The notes under the pieces were generated by a model. It was not told the origin of the DNA. It did no database searches and worked only from the letters and a program-made list of their open reading frames with translations. The translations under genes were made by a program, and so were the position numbers. From NCBI GenBank assembly GCA_963831105.1, contig CAWHOS010000009.1:558001-622000 (forward strand): a stretch of DNA of 64,000 nt, written 5' to 3'. Positions 1-11,516 of the stretch are shown piece after piece (position 1 is the first letter of the stretch; each line of letters opens with the position of its first letter). Source of the stretch: DATFQI01 sp963831105 (GTDB taxonomy: Bacteria; Actinomycetota; Thermoleophilia; Solirubrobacterales; Solirubrobacteraceae).

Positions 1-2693
1 TCCAGCACCTCCAGCATGCCGCGGCGCGTCGCCCCGGTGGAGCCGAAGGCGCCGCACTTGATCAGCGCCTCGATCGAGCGCTTGTTGACCGTGCGGCAGT
101 CCACGCGCTCGCAGAAGTCCCACAGCGACGTGAACGGGCCGCCCTCCTCGCGGGCGCGCTTGATCGCCTCCACGGCGGCGTAGCCGACGCCCTTGACCGC
201 GTCCAGGCCGAAGCGGATGTTGCCGCCGACGACCATGAACTCGTGGTCGGACTCGTTGACGTCCGGCGGCAGGATCTCGATCCCCATCGCCTCCGTCTGG
301 TTGACGAAGAACGGGACCTTGTCCTTGGTGTCCATCACCGAGGAGATCAGCGCGGCCATGTACTCGGCCGGGTAGTTGGCCTTCAGCCACGCCGTCCGGT
401 AGGAGATCAGCGCGTAGCAGGCGGCATGGGACTTGTTGAACGAGTAGTCGGCCGACTTCTCGTTGGTCGCCCACAGGGACTCGATCACGTCGTAGGCGAC
501 GCCCGATGCCTTGCAGCCCTCGAAGAACTCGGGCTTGAGCTTCGCCATCGCCTCGCGGTTCTTCTTGCCGATCGCCTTGCGCAGGTCGTCCGCCTTCGGG
601 CCGGAGAAGCCTGCGAGCTGCTTGGCGATCTGCATCGCCTGCTCCTGGTAGAGGATCACGCCCTTGGTGGACTCGGTGATCGGGCGCAGGCGGTCGTCGG
701 CGTAGGAGATCTGGTCCGGGTTGCGCTTGCCGCGCGCGTAGGTCGGGATCTGGTCCATCGCGCCCGGGCGGTAGAGCGCCACGAGCGCGACGAGGTCCTC
801 GAACTCCGTCGGGGAGACCTTGCGCAGGGCCTCGCGCATGCCCTCGGACTCGAACTGGAACACGCCCACCGAGTCGCCGCGGGCCATCATCGCGTAGGTC
901 GGCTCGTCGTCGAGCGGCAGCGTGGTCATGTTCGGCCGCTCGCCGGCCGAGCGCTCGATGATGTCCAGCGCGTCCTCGATGACGTCCAGGTTGCGCAGGC
1001 CCAGGAAGTCCATCTTGAGCAGGCCCATCTCCTCGATGGGCTTCATCGAGTACTGCGTGACCGTCCGGTAGATCTTCTGGCCGTTCTCGCCGTTGCCGGC
1101 GTCCGCGAGCTGCAGCGGGACGACGTCGGTCAGCGGCCGGTCCGCGATCACGACCGCCGCGGCGTGGATCGAGGCGTTGCGGACGATCCCCTCCAACCCC
1201 TGCGCCACGTCCACGATCTGCTTGGCGACGGGGTCGCGGGCGACCTCGGTGGCGAGGTCCGTGCCCGGCTGCATGCAGTCCTCGAAGCTCGGCGGGCGGC
1301 CCTGCTGCGGGTCCGGGATCAGCTTCGCCAGCTTGTCGCCGACCGCGTACTCGTGCCCGAGCACGCGCGCCGCGTCGCGCGTGGCGGCGCGCGGGAACAT
1401 CTTGCCGAAGGTGATGATCTGCGCCACCCGGTCGGAGCCGTACTTGGCGGTCACGTAGCGGATCACGCGCTCGCGCCCGCGCACGGAGAAGTCGATGTCG
1501 ATGTCCGGCATCGACACGCGCTCGGCGTTCAGGAAGCGCTCGAACAGCAGGTCGTAGCGCAGCGGGTCGACGTCGGTGATCCGCAGGCAGTAGGCGACGA
1601 GGCTGCCGGCGGCGCTGCCGCGGCCAGGGCCGACCGCGATGCCGTTGCTCTTCGCGTAGTTGACGAAGTCCCAGACGATCAGGAAGTAGGCGTTGAAGCC
1701 CATCTTGTCGATGACGCCGAGCTCCATCTCCATCCGCTCGACCGCCTCGGCCGGCGGCGGCTCGCCGTAGCGCTCGCGCAGGCCCTCGAGCACCAGCTCG
1801 CGCAGGTAGGCCTTCTCGTCCTTGCCCTCCGGGCAGTCGAAGCGCGGGATCAGCTGCTTGCCGAGCTCGATCGAGACGTCGACGCGCTCGGCGATCTCCA
1901 TCGTGGAGGCGATCGCCTCGGGCGTGGCCGCGAACGACTCCTCCATCTCCTGCGTGCTCTTGAGAAAGAACTCGTTCGTGTCGAAGGACATCTTCGGCGC
2001 GGCCAGCGTCGACTTCGTCTGCACGCACAGCAGCGCCGCGTGGTGGTGGAAGTCCTCCCGGCGCAGGTAGTGCACGTCCGCGGTGGCGACGAGCGGCCGG
2101 CCCATCTCCGCCGAGAAGCGCTGGATCGCCTCGTTGACGCGCTCCTGCTCGGGCACGCCGTTGTGCTGGATCTCGAAGTACACGTCCTCGGGCCCGAACA
2201 CCTGGACCAGCTCGTCCAGGTGCGCGCGGGCCTCGTCGAGGCGGCCCTCCACGATCCGGCGGCTGCTGCGGCTGGCCAGGCAGCCCGACAGCGCGATCAC
2301 GCCCTCGGCGTGCTGGGCGAGCAGCTCCATGTCCACGCCCGGCTTGCCGCGGTAGAGGCCCTCGAGGAACCCGCCGCTCGAGAGCTTCACGAGGTTGCGG
2401 AAGCCCACGTCGTTCTGGGCGATCAGCGTGAGGTGGTTGCGCTCGATCTTGCCCTCGCGGACGGAGCGGTCGTCCACGAAGTACGCCTCGAGCCCGAGGA
2501 TCGGCTTGATGCCGTGCTTCTTGCACGCCTTGTAGAGCTCCACGGCGCCGTTCATGACGCCGTGATCGGTGAGCCCTAGGGCGGGCTGGCCGAACTCGGC
2601 CGCACGCGCCGCCAGCTTGTCGATCTTGCAGGCGCCGTCGAGCAGCGAGTACTCGGAATGGACGTGGAGATGCGCGCAGCCGGGGGTCGACAC
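1..2693 (-). CDS. dnaE: DNA polymerase III alpha subunit (5' part, 3' end beyond window)
   Basis: This is the replicative DNA polymerase catalytic subunit. About 897 codons are present and the C-terminal part lies beyond the left window edge; full-length DnaE is near 1,150-1,200 residues. The N-terminal PHP domain begins with HLHVHSEYSLLDGACK at about residues 8-23. The polymerase active-site motif PDIDIDF is near residue 395, carrying the catalytic aspartates, and GPGRGSAAGSL lies shortly before it. The palm/fingers sequences ILYQEQAMQIAKQLAGFSG and SYNFNKSHAACYALISYRT-type motifs follow. The start is a GTG directly before STPGCAHLHVH, because the PHP motif follows at once. It stands alone, with a 138-bp gap to the upstream gene. 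Confidence 0.97.
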   Translation of the reverse strand, partial: MSTPGCAHLHVHSEYSLLDGACKIDKLAARAAEFGQPALGLTDHGVMNGAVELYKACKKHGIKPILGLEAYFVDDRSVREGKIERNHLTLIAQNDVGFRNLVKLSSGGFLEGLYRGKPGVDMELLAQHAEGVIALSGCLASRSSRRIVEGRLDEARAHLDELVQVFGPEDVYFEIQHNGVPEQERVNEAIQRFSAEMGRPLVATADVHYLRREDFHHHAALLCVQTKSTLAAPKMSFDTNEFFLKSTQEMEESFAATPEAIASTMEIAERVDVSIELGKQLIPRFDCPEGKDEKAYLRELVLEGLRERYGEPPPAEAVERMEMELGVIDKMGFNAYFLIVWDFVNYAKSNGIAVGPGRGSAAGSLVAYCLRITDVDPLRYDLLFERFLNAERVSMPDIDIDFSVRGRERVIRYVTAKYGSDRVAQIITFGKMFPRAATRDAARVLGHEYAVGDKLAKLIPDPQQGRPPSFEDCMQPGTDLATEVARDPVAKQIVDVAQGLEGIVRNASIHAAAVVIADRPLTDVVPLQLADAGNGENGQKIYRTVTQYSMKPIEEMGLLKMDFLGLRNLDVIEDALDIIERSAGERPNMTTLPLDDEPTYAMMARGDSVGVFQFESEGMREALRKVSPTEFEDLVALVALYRPGAMDQIPTYARGKRNPDQISYADDRLRPITESTKGVILYQEQAMQIAKQLAGFSGPKADDLRKAIGKKNREAMAKLKPEFFEGCKASGVAYDVIESLWATNEKSADYSFNKSHAACYALISYRTAWLKANYPAEYMAALISSVMDTKDKVPFFVNQTEAMGIEILPPDVNESDHEFMVVGGNIRFGLDAVKGVGYAAVEAIKRAREEGGPFTSLWDFCERVDCRTVNKRSIEALIKCGAFGSTGATRRGMLEVL

Positions 2694-2831
2694 GGGCGAT
2701 CCAGACTAGGTGCTGGATCGGCGGAACGCCGGGGTCCTGCCGCACGCTGCGGGAATTGCGCGCGGCAGGCCCTGCAGGTCACGGCAGCGGCTTGTGCCAG
2801 ACCTCCACGACGAGGCCCACCGGCCGCTCCC

Positions 2832-3503
2832 TCAGAGCCTGCCGGACACCACGTCGACGGCCATCGCGAAGAGCGCCGCCGCCGCCATGGCCATCGCGAA
2901 TGCGGCGGTCAGCGTCCCGAGCCATTCGCTCCCGCCGCGGTGTCGCGGCCCATGGCGCGGCAGCGTCGCGGCGGCCACGAGCAACAGGCCTCCCGGCAGC
3001 AGGACCACCCCTCCGAAGAAGAGCAAGGCGATAGCCAGGGCACACAGGAGTGCACCGAGCGCTCCGGCCAGCAGTCGGAGGCGGCGAGTGCTCCGCACGA
3101 CCAGCAGCGGGAGCACGAGCACGACGAACGGGACGGACGCGAGCGGTGTGCCGTCGGGCAGGAGCCACGCGGGTCCGATCGCGTTGGCGAAGAGGGCGGC
3201 GAGCACGAAGCCCCTCCGCAGGGAGGCGGCGTGATCGTCCTCCGGCACAGCGGCAGTCCGGCCGGCGACGCGCGATACCGTCGCGCAGTGCATCCGAGGA
3301 CTATGGCGCGTCGAACGGCTCGCCGCACCGGGCCGCAGGGCCAGCGCGGTCAGGCGATCCTCGGCGCCGAACACGGAGACGGGGATGTGCTCGGCCACGC
3401 CGCGCTCGCCGGAGCGGCCGCGGTGCACCAGGAGCTGGCCTGACCGCTCGGGCCACGCCTCCCAGTGCTCCCAGCCTGCGTTCCGTCGCCGGTACAGCAC
3501 CAT
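2832..3503 (-). CDS. Hypothetical protein: WGR-like N-terminal segment plus membrane helices
   Basis: This open frame shows two real-looking parts. The first ~40 residues (LYRRRNAGWEHWEAWPE, then VHRGRSGERG) resemble the WGR-type domain of small actinobacterial proteins that normally read YWEAW...HWGRVGERG. The last ~150 residues are a run of four or five hydrophobic segments, for example FVVLVLPLLVV and LLFFGGVVLLPGGLLLVAAAT, typical of an integral membrane protein. The two parts are joined by a low-quality linker. It may be a fusion, or a membrane gene starting at the internal ATG at 3293 (153 residues) with a decayed WGR-like gene in front. No function is assigned. The membrane part is the more secure. 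Confidence 0.45.
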   Translation of the reverse strand: MVLYRRRNAGWEHWEAWPERSGQLLVHRGRSGERGVAEHIPVSVFGAEDRLTALALRPGAASRSTRHSPRMHCATVSRVAGRTAAVPEDDHAASLRRGFVLAALFANAIGPAWLLPDGTPLASVPFVVLVLPLLVVRSTRRLRLLAGALGALLCALAIALLFFGGVVLLPGGLLLVAAATLPRHGPRHRGGSEWLGTLTAAFAMAMAAAALFAMAVDVVSGRL

Positions 3504-3598
3504 CCGCCCCGCGAATGGTGCCCCAGAACGGCGGCTGCGGCCATCCTCCGATCGGACGATCCTGCGGGTGAGCCTCCCGGCGAGCGCCGGCCCGAGAA

Positions 3599-3901
3599 AC
3601 GTCAACGGCGGCTGGGTGGGGGACCGTGGAGCCACCCGCATGCCGTCAACGTCACCCGCTGGAGCGCCGACCCCTCCTGGTGTGACGCTGACGGCGAATA
3701 TCGCCGTCAACGTCACTTCAACCGCGCGCGTCGTGCCGCCGAGTGACGTTGGGGTGCACGAACGTCGATCGAGGGACTGCGGGAGGCCGAGGATCGACGT
3801 TGAGGGTCGTATAGCCCGGAAACGTCGATCCCGGCGGGTCCGTCATCCGCCGATCGACGTTCGTGCGCCCCTCCACCTTCCACGCCCAGAGCCGTTGACG
3901 T
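3599..3901. repeat. Array of nested, alternating inverted repeats
   Basis: There is no convincing gene here. Outer 10-bp inverted ends, ACGTCAACGG (3599-3608) and CCGTTGACGT (3892-3901), enclose four hairpin-like pairs. Pair 1: GTCAACGTCAC at 3645-3655 with GTGACGCTGAC at 3682-3692. Pair 2: GTCAACGTCAC at 3706-3716 with GTGACGTTG at 3743-3751. Pair 3: AACGTCGATC at 3761-3770 with GATCGACGTT at 3792-3801. Pair 4: AACGTCGATC at 3821-3830 with GATCGACGTT at 3852-3861. Loops are 26, 26, 21 and 21 nt. Segment 3682-3716 is itself a 35-bp near-palindrome with 15 of 17 pairs matching. It could be a small non-autonomous element, a multi-site operator or a structured 3' region. Confidence 0.75.
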
Positions 3902-3947
3902 CCGCCTCGCACCACGCCCCCGGCAGGGAAGATCGGCGAAGCGGCGG

Positions 3948-5462
3948 CTAGGCGGTCTTGGCCTCCTCGGGGATCTCGACCTCTCGCTTGAGGATCTTGC
4001 CCGTCGGGCCCTTCGGGAGCTCGTCCGGGAACCAGATCTTGCGCGGGTACTTGTAGTTGGCGACCTGCTCCTTGACGAAGGCGCGCAGCTCGTCGGCGTC
4101 GACCTCCTTGCCCTGCTTGAGCACGACGGCGGCGCCGACCTCCTCGCCCATCTTGTCGTCGGGGACGCCGACCACGGCGGCCTCGGCGACCGCGGGGTGC
4201 TCGTAGAGGACCTCCTCGATCTCGCGCGGGTAGACGTTGTAGCCGCCGCGGATGATCATCTCCTTCTTGCGGTCGACGATGAAGTAGTAGCCGTCCTCGT
4301 CGCGCTTGCCCATGTCGCCCGTGAGGAACCAGCCGTCGTCGTCGAGGACCTCCTTGGTCGCGTCCTCGCGGTTCCAGTAGCCCTTCATGATGTTGTGGCC
4401 CTTGATGGCGATCTCGCCGACCTCGTCGGTGCCCTCGACGTCGTTGCCGTCGTCGTCGACGAGCTTCATCTCGACGCCCTCGATCGGCGTGCCGATCGAG
4501 CCCGGCTTGCGCTCCTTGTCGGGGTGGTTGAAGGAGGCGACCGGCGAGGTCTCCGACAGGCCGTAGCCCTCGAGGATCTTGCAGCCGAATGCCTCCTCGA
4601 AGCCCTTCATGACCTCGACGGGCATCGCCGAGCCGCCCGAACAGCAGAGGCGCAGGCCGGAGGCGTCGCCGCGCTTGTCCTCGGGCATGTTGAGCATCGC
4701 GACATACATCGTCGGAACGCCGAGGAAGACCGTGACACCGTCGCGCTCGAACATCTCGACGGCCTTGACCGGGTCGAAGCGCGGGAGCAGCGTCAGGCAC
4801 GCGCCCGCGCGGATGGCGGTGTTCATGCCCACGGTCTGCCCGAAGGAGTGGAACAGCGGCAGCGCCCCGAAGATGACGTCCTCCTCGGAGGACTCGGCCA
4901 GCGAGTCCCCGGTGACCTCGGCGTTCTTCTTGAGGTTGCCGTGGGTGAGCTCGGCGCCCTTGGGCGTGCCCGTCGTGCCGCTCGTGTAGAGGATCACGGC
5001 GGTTTCGTCAGCTCCGACGTCGGCGACGTCGTGGTCGGCCTCCGTGGAGCCGAGCATCTCCTCGAACTCGCCGGGCTTGACCGAGATCAGCTCGGAGCCG
5101 GCCTTCTCCGCGCCGGTCTGCGCCGCCTCGGCGAAGTCGTGCCATGCGAACAGGATCTCGGCGCCCGAGTCCTCGAGGTAGAACGCGACCTCGCGCCCCT
5201 TGAGCAGGACGTTCATCGGGACGACGGTGCCGCCGGCCCGCAGCACGCCGTAGTAGACGATCGCGAAGTACGGGACGTTCGGGAGCATGATCCCGACGCG
5301 GTCGCCGCGCTCGAGCCCTTTCTCCTTGAGCAGGTGCGCGATCCGCGCGGAGCCCTCGTTGAGCAGGGCGTAGTTGACGACCGTGTCGTCGAGCTTGAGC
5401 GCCGGCCGGTCGCCGAACTTCTCGGCGGACTCGGTCACGAAGCTCGCGAGGTTCTCGCTCAC
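3948..5462 (-). CDS. Long-chain-fatty-acid--CoA ligase family protein (AMP-forming)
   Basis: This is an ANL-superfamily enzyme that activates a carboxylic acid, probably a fatty acid, to acyl-AMP and then acyl-CoA. At 504 residues it is normal for the family. Seen in the sequence: the phosphate-binding loop YTSGTTGTPKGAELTHGN at about 159-176, the A5 motif GYGLSETSP, the TGD...GYYFIVDRKKEMI hinge region, and the C-terminal catalytic-lysine motif PTGKILKRE near the end. The start is GTG at 5462, supported by a GGGGGAG ribosome-binding site 7 nt upstream on the minus strand. Exact chain-length preference cannot be read from sequence. Confidence 0.93.
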   Translation of the reverse strand: MSENLASFVTESAEKFGDRPALKLDDTVVNYALLNEGSARIAHLLKEKGLERGDRVGIMLPNVPYFAIVYYGVLRAGGTVVPMNVLLKGREVAFYLEDSGAEILFAWHDFAEAAQTGAEKAGSELISVKPGEFEEMLGSTEADHDVADVGADETAVILYTSGTTGTPKGAELTHGNLKKNAEVTGDSLAESSEEDVIFGALPLFHSFGQTVGMNTAIRAGACLTLLPRFDPVKAVEMFERDGVTVFLGVPTMYVAMLNMPEDKRGDASGLRLCCSGGSAMPVEVMKGFEEAFGCKILEGYGLSETSPVASFNHPDKERKPGSIGTPIEGVEMKLVDDDGNDVEGTDEVGEIAIKGHNIMKGYWNREDATKEVLDDDGWFLTGDMGKRDEDGYYFIVDRKKEMIIRGGYNVYPREIEEVLYEHPAVAEAAVVGVPDDKMGEEVGAAVVLKQGKEVDADELRAFVKEQVANYKYPRKIWFPDELPKGPTGKILKREVEIPEEAKTA

Positions 5463-5533
5463 AGGTTTCTCCCCCAGGAATGAATCGAACGCTGACGTTC
5501 CGTCGATTATCCCTGCCCTTCCTCAGGCGGGGG

Positions 5534-8548
<3,015 letters not shown>

Positions 8549-8645
8549 CTACGGCGAATCGTCCCAGACCAAGCGGCGGCTGCCGAGCCCGCGAGCCCGC
8601 AAACTCGGCGAAGCGGGCCGCGCGACTCGGATGCGGAGCTAGGAG

Positions 8646-8807
8646 CTAGCTCTTCGCGCCGCGGGCCGCGACGATCGCGACCCCGGCGACGATGGCGAGG
8701 ATGCCGCCGGCCAGCAGCGGCTTCGGGGCGTAGGTCGGCCCGTACTTGCGGCGCAGGAACATCTTCGCGCCGTTCCAGACCACCATGCCCAGCAGCTTGT
8801 AGAACAT
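8646..8807 (-). CDS. Small membrane protein, 53 residues
   Basis: A 53-residue protein starting MFYKLLGMVVWNGAKMFLRR and ending with one hydrophobic helix (LLAGGILAIVAGVAIVAARG) and a basic tail, AKS. It starts 9 bp after the argG stop codon, so it is probably cotranscribed with argG. The N-terminal half is amphipathic and basic, so the topology is likely a single C-terminal membrane helix. No function is recognised. It is accepted as a gene from its close spacing to argG, coherent hydrophobic segment and in-frame stop. Confidence 0.65.
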   Translation of the reverse strand: MFYKLLGMVVWNGAKMFLRRKYGPTYAPKPLLAGGILAIVAGVAIVAARGAKS

Positions 8808-8816
8808 GGCTTGAGC

Positions 8817-10127
8817 CTACCCCTCGCGGTCGGATCGCACGCGGTGCGCCATCCGCGACTGCAGGGTCCACAGCTCGATGAAGCCGGGCGAGGCGTTCTG
8901 CGAGAACAGGCCGCCGGACTCCGCGAACGTCGCGAGCTGCGCGTCGTAGACGGCGTTCGGGCTCGCGCGCGTGACCACGCGCACGCTGCCCTTGTAGAGC
9001 TTCAGGCCGATCGTGCCCGTGACCTGGCGGTTGACGTGCTCGATGTAGGCCTCGAGATCGGCCCGCAGCGGCTCCCACCACAGGCCGGCGTAGACGAGGT
9101 AGGCCCACTTCTGGTCCAGGCCCGGCTTGAACTGGTTCTGATGGATCGTGCCCGTCAGGCGCTCGAGCTCCTTGTGCGCCTTGAGGATGATCGCGGCGGC
9201 CGGCACCTCGTAGATGTCGCGCACCTTCAGACCGACGATCCGGTCCTCGATGTGGTCGACGATGCCGACGCCATGGCGCATGCCGATCTCGGCCGCGCGC
9301 TCGATCAGCTCCACGAGCTCGAGCCGCTCGCCGTCGATCGAGACCGGCACGCCGGCCTCGAAGCCGATCTCGACGGTCTGCGCCTCGTCGGGGGCGAGCT
9401 CCGGCCGGGTGACGAGCTGGAAGACGTCGTCGTCGGGCGCGTGCGAGAGGTCCTCGATCCACTTGCCCTCCGAGGAGCGCCCCCAGAGGTTGTCGTCGAT
9501 CGAGTACGGCGCGGACTCCGTGCCGCCCTTGACCGGGATCCCGTGCTTGCGCGCGTACGCGATCTCCTCGTCGCGGCCCATCGCCCACGAGCGGACGGGC
9601 GCGATCACCTTCAGCTCGGGCGCGAGCGTCGCGACCGTGCCCTCGATCCGCACCTGGTCGTTGCCCTTGCCCGTGCAGCCGTGGGCGATCGTGTCGCAGC
9701 CGGTGCGGCGCGCGTACTCGACCGCGAGCTTGGCGATCAGCGGGCGGCCGAGCGAGGTGAACAGCGGGTAGCCGTCGCCGTAGTCGGCGTTGGCCTTGAT
9801 CGCCGGGAGGACGTACTCGCGCGCGAACTCCTCGCGCGCGTCGACGACGTGGCAGTCGAGCGCGCCGAGCTGCAGCGCCTTGCCCTTGACGACCTCGTAG
9901 TCCTCCCCCGGCTGGCCGAGGTTGACCGTCAGCGCCACCACCTCGGCCTCGTACTCGTCCTGGATCCACTTGAGCATCACGCTCGTGTCGAGGCCGCCGC
10001 TGTAGAGCAGCAGCACGCGCCCGACCTCGCCCTTCTGGCCGAGGTAGCCGGCGACGCGGGTGGCGTCGGGATCGGCGACGCGGTGGACTTCTGTGTGGGC
10101 GGAGGGATCGCGCGGCTCGTCGCTCAT
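8817..10127 (-). CDS. argG: Argininosuccinate synthase
   Basis: The enzyme joins citrulline and aspartate using ATP to make argininosuccinate, the penultimate step of arginine synthesis. The 436-residue protein has the ATP pyrophosphatase loop LLLYSGGLDTSVMLKW at about 39-54. Other family sequences follow: TGKGNDQVRIE, MGRDEEIAYARKHGIPV and SIDDNLWGRSSEGKW. There is an unusual N-terminal extension of about 35 residues before the normal family start. No Shine-Dalgarno is visible, but TAGGCT lies 9 nt before the ATG, suggesting a leaderless or near-leaderless transcript. The arginine genes argC, argJ, argB and argD lie about 15 kb away at 24.8-29.0 kb. Confidence 0.97.
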   Translation of the reverse strand: MSDEPRDPSAHTEVHRVADPDATRVAGYLGQKGEVGRVLLLYSGGLDTSVMLKWIQDEYEAEVVALTVNLGQPGEDYEVVKGKALQLGALDCHVVDAREEFAREYVLPAIKANADYGDGYPLFTSLGRPLIAKLAVEYARRTGCDTIAHGCTGKGNDQVRIEGTVATLAPELKVIAPVRSWAMGRDEEIAYARKHGIPVKGGTESAPYSIDDNLWGRSSEGKWIEDLSHAPDDDVFQLVTRPELAPDEAQTVEIGFEAGVPVSIDGERLELVELIERAAEIGMRHGVGIVDHIEDRIVGLKVRDIYEVPAAAIILKAHKELERLTGTIHQNQFKPGLDQKWAYLVYAGLWWEPLRADLEAYIEHVNRQVTGTIGLKLYKGSVRVVTRASPNAVYDAQLATFAESGGLFSQNASPGFIELWTLQSRMAHRVRSDREG

Positions 10128-10239
10128 GGCCGCGACAGCCTAGAACGACGCCGCTTGCGGCCGTCGTGAGGCCTCCGAACTCGGACGTCTGTCCATGGGG
10201 TGTTCAACCCATTGACATCTCCTGCCGATGAAGGGAGTG

Positions 10240-10322
10240 CTGACCAGGGCAAACCCGTCGCGAGGCGGGGACGCAAAGCCAGGGGTCTCGCAGCGCGAGA
10301 TGGCCCGGTTGCCGGCGGCGAC
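10240..10322 (+). promoter_or_regulatory. Cyclic di-GMP-I riboswitch (GEMM)
   Basis: The sequence carries the class I c-di-GMP aptamer hallmarks in order. First is CAGGGCAAACC (10245-10255) with the G used to recognise the ligand. Next is a CCCGTC-GCGA-GGCGGG hairpin capped by a GNRA tetraloop (10253-10269), then the invariant GACGCAAAGCC (10270-10280). A TCTCGC/GCGAGA helix (10285-10300) and the closing GGTTGCCG (10308-10315) complete it. It sits 78 bp before the first TasA-like gene. The expression platform is not obvious: no U-tract terminator is visible between it and the start codon. A TTGACA box lies at 10212-10217, but a matching -10 is poor. Confidence 0.9.
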
Positions 10323-10399
10323 CTCAACAGAGCTCGTCAACGACTTGCGCGGACGCCGCGAGGTCGTCCGCAACCCTAAACCCAGGAGCGTCACCCCGC

Positions 10400-10972
10400 A
10401 TGTCCCGTCTGTCCGTCCTCGTCTCCCGCCCGCGGCGCACGCTCGCGGCGCTCGCGACGGTGCTGGTCGCCGTCGGCATCACGGCGGCCTCCGGCGCCAA
10501 CTTCACCGCCACCTCGGCCAACGCCGACACGACGTTCGCCACCGGCACGATGCAGATCACGAACACCCGCGGCGGCCAGGCCGTGCTCGCCAGCACCGCC
10601 GACATGCGCCCCGGCGACCCGGCGCGCACGGGCACGGTGGACATCACCAACGCCGGCTCGCTGTCGGGCGCCTTCACGCTGCAGCGCGGCACGATCGTCG
10701 ACAGCGACGGCTCCAACCCGCTGTCGACCATGCTCGACCTCGTCCTCACGGACTGCGGCGACTTCTCCTCCGGCACCCCCTCGTGCGGTGACGGCGACGA
10801 CCAGGTCAAGTACACGGGCACCGTCGCCGCGATGAGCAGCGCCGTCGGCCTGGGCAACTGGGCGGCGGGCGAGAAGCACAAGTACCAGTTCAGCGTCTCG
10901 GTGAACACCAGCGCGGGCAACGCCTTCCAGGGCGACACGTCCACGGTGCCGTTCACCTGGAACGCCGCTTAG
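10400..10972 (+). CDS. TasA/camelysin-like fibre protein with SipW-type signal peptide
   Basis: A 190-residue exported protein. The N-terminal hydrophobic segment (TLAALATVLVAVGITAASGA) is followed by FTATSANADTTFATGTM, the usual context of a signal peptide cleaved by the dedicated peptidase SipW. The rest is a beta-rich domain (MRPGDPARTGTVDITNAGSL, then FTLQRG) like TasA/CalY, which polymerises into matrix fibres in Bacillus. It contains two Cys in a DCGDFSSGTPSCGDG loop. It is the first gene after the c-di-GMP riboswitch, and 13 bp separate it from the signal peptidase gene. Fibre formation is inferred from family and context. Confidence 0.85.
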   Translation: MSRLSVLVSRPRRTLAALATVLVAVGITAASGANFTATSANADTTFATGTMQITNTRGGQAVLASTADMRPGDPARTGTVDITNAGSLSGAFTLQRGTIVDSDGSNPLSTMLDLVLTDCGDFSSGTPSCGDGDDQVKYTGTVAAMSSAVGLGNWAAGEKHKYQFSVSVNTSAGNAFQGDTSTVPFTWNAA

Positions 10973-10985
10973 CGGCAAGCACGTC

Positions 10986-11516
10986 ATGGCCCGTCGCATC
11001 GCACGCGTGATCTCCACGCTCGTGATCGCGGCGGGCCTGCTCTTCGCCGCCCTGCTGATCCTGCCCGCCGCGCTCGGCTGGCAGCGCTACATCATCACGA
11101 GCGGCTCGATGACGGGCACCTACGACCGCGGCTCGCTCGTGCTCGACGAGGTCGTCGGAGTCGACGAGCTGCGCGAGGGCGACGTCATCACCTACCGCCC
11201 GCCGGCCGACGCCGGCCCCGGGGGCCTCGTGACCCACCGGATCACGAAGATCACCACCGACCCGGTCGGCCGCAAGGTCTTCCGCACCAAGGGCGACGCC
11301 AACCAGGCCGCCGACCCGTGGACCTTCATGCTCCCCAAGGGCGAGCAGGCGCGCGTGCGTGCGGGCGTGCCTTACGTCGGGTTCGCGCTCGCCGCGCTCG
11401 GCCGCCGTGACCTGCGGATCCTGATCGTCGGCTTCCCGGCGGGGCTGATCGCGCTGATGAGCATCGTCGGGCTGTGGCGCGAGGCGGGCGCCGAAGCGGC
11501 AGCGGTACCGCGATGA
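10986..11516 (+). CDS. sipW: Signal peptidase I, SipW/ER type
   Basis: A 176-residue membrane serine protease of family S26B. An N-terminal transmembrane helix (VISTLVIAAGLLFAALLIL) is followed by the catalytic serine motif YIITSGSM at about residues 37-44. The second catalytic motif is LVTHRI, with histidine in place of the lysine of ordinary bacterial signal peptidases. TKGDAN comes next, and the protein ends with a C-terminal membrane helix. The histidine form is characteristic of the SipW and archaeal/ER group. It lies between its probable substrates, and its stop overlaps the next ATG (ATGA). The symbol follows the family name. Confidence 0.9.
   Translation: MARRIARVISTLVIAAGLLFAALLILPAALGWQRYIITSGSMTGTYDRGSLVLDEVVGVDELREGDVITYRPPADAGPGGLVTHRITKITTDPVGRKVFRTKGDANQAADPWTFMLPKGEQARVRAGVPYVGFALAALGRRDLRILIVGFPAGLIALMSIVGLWREAGAEAAAVPR

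Noticed and set aside
243..2579. Long open frame on the plus strand, rich in Arg/Val/Leu/Asp
   Set aside because: It is exactly antisense to dnaE. The composition is the usual reverse-strand shadow of high-GC coding sequence.
3645..3861. Repeat-spacer pattern as a minimal CRISPR array
   Set aside because: The repeats are 10-11 bp, alternate in orientation and are of two types. CRISPR repeats are longer and in one orientation, and no cas gene is present.
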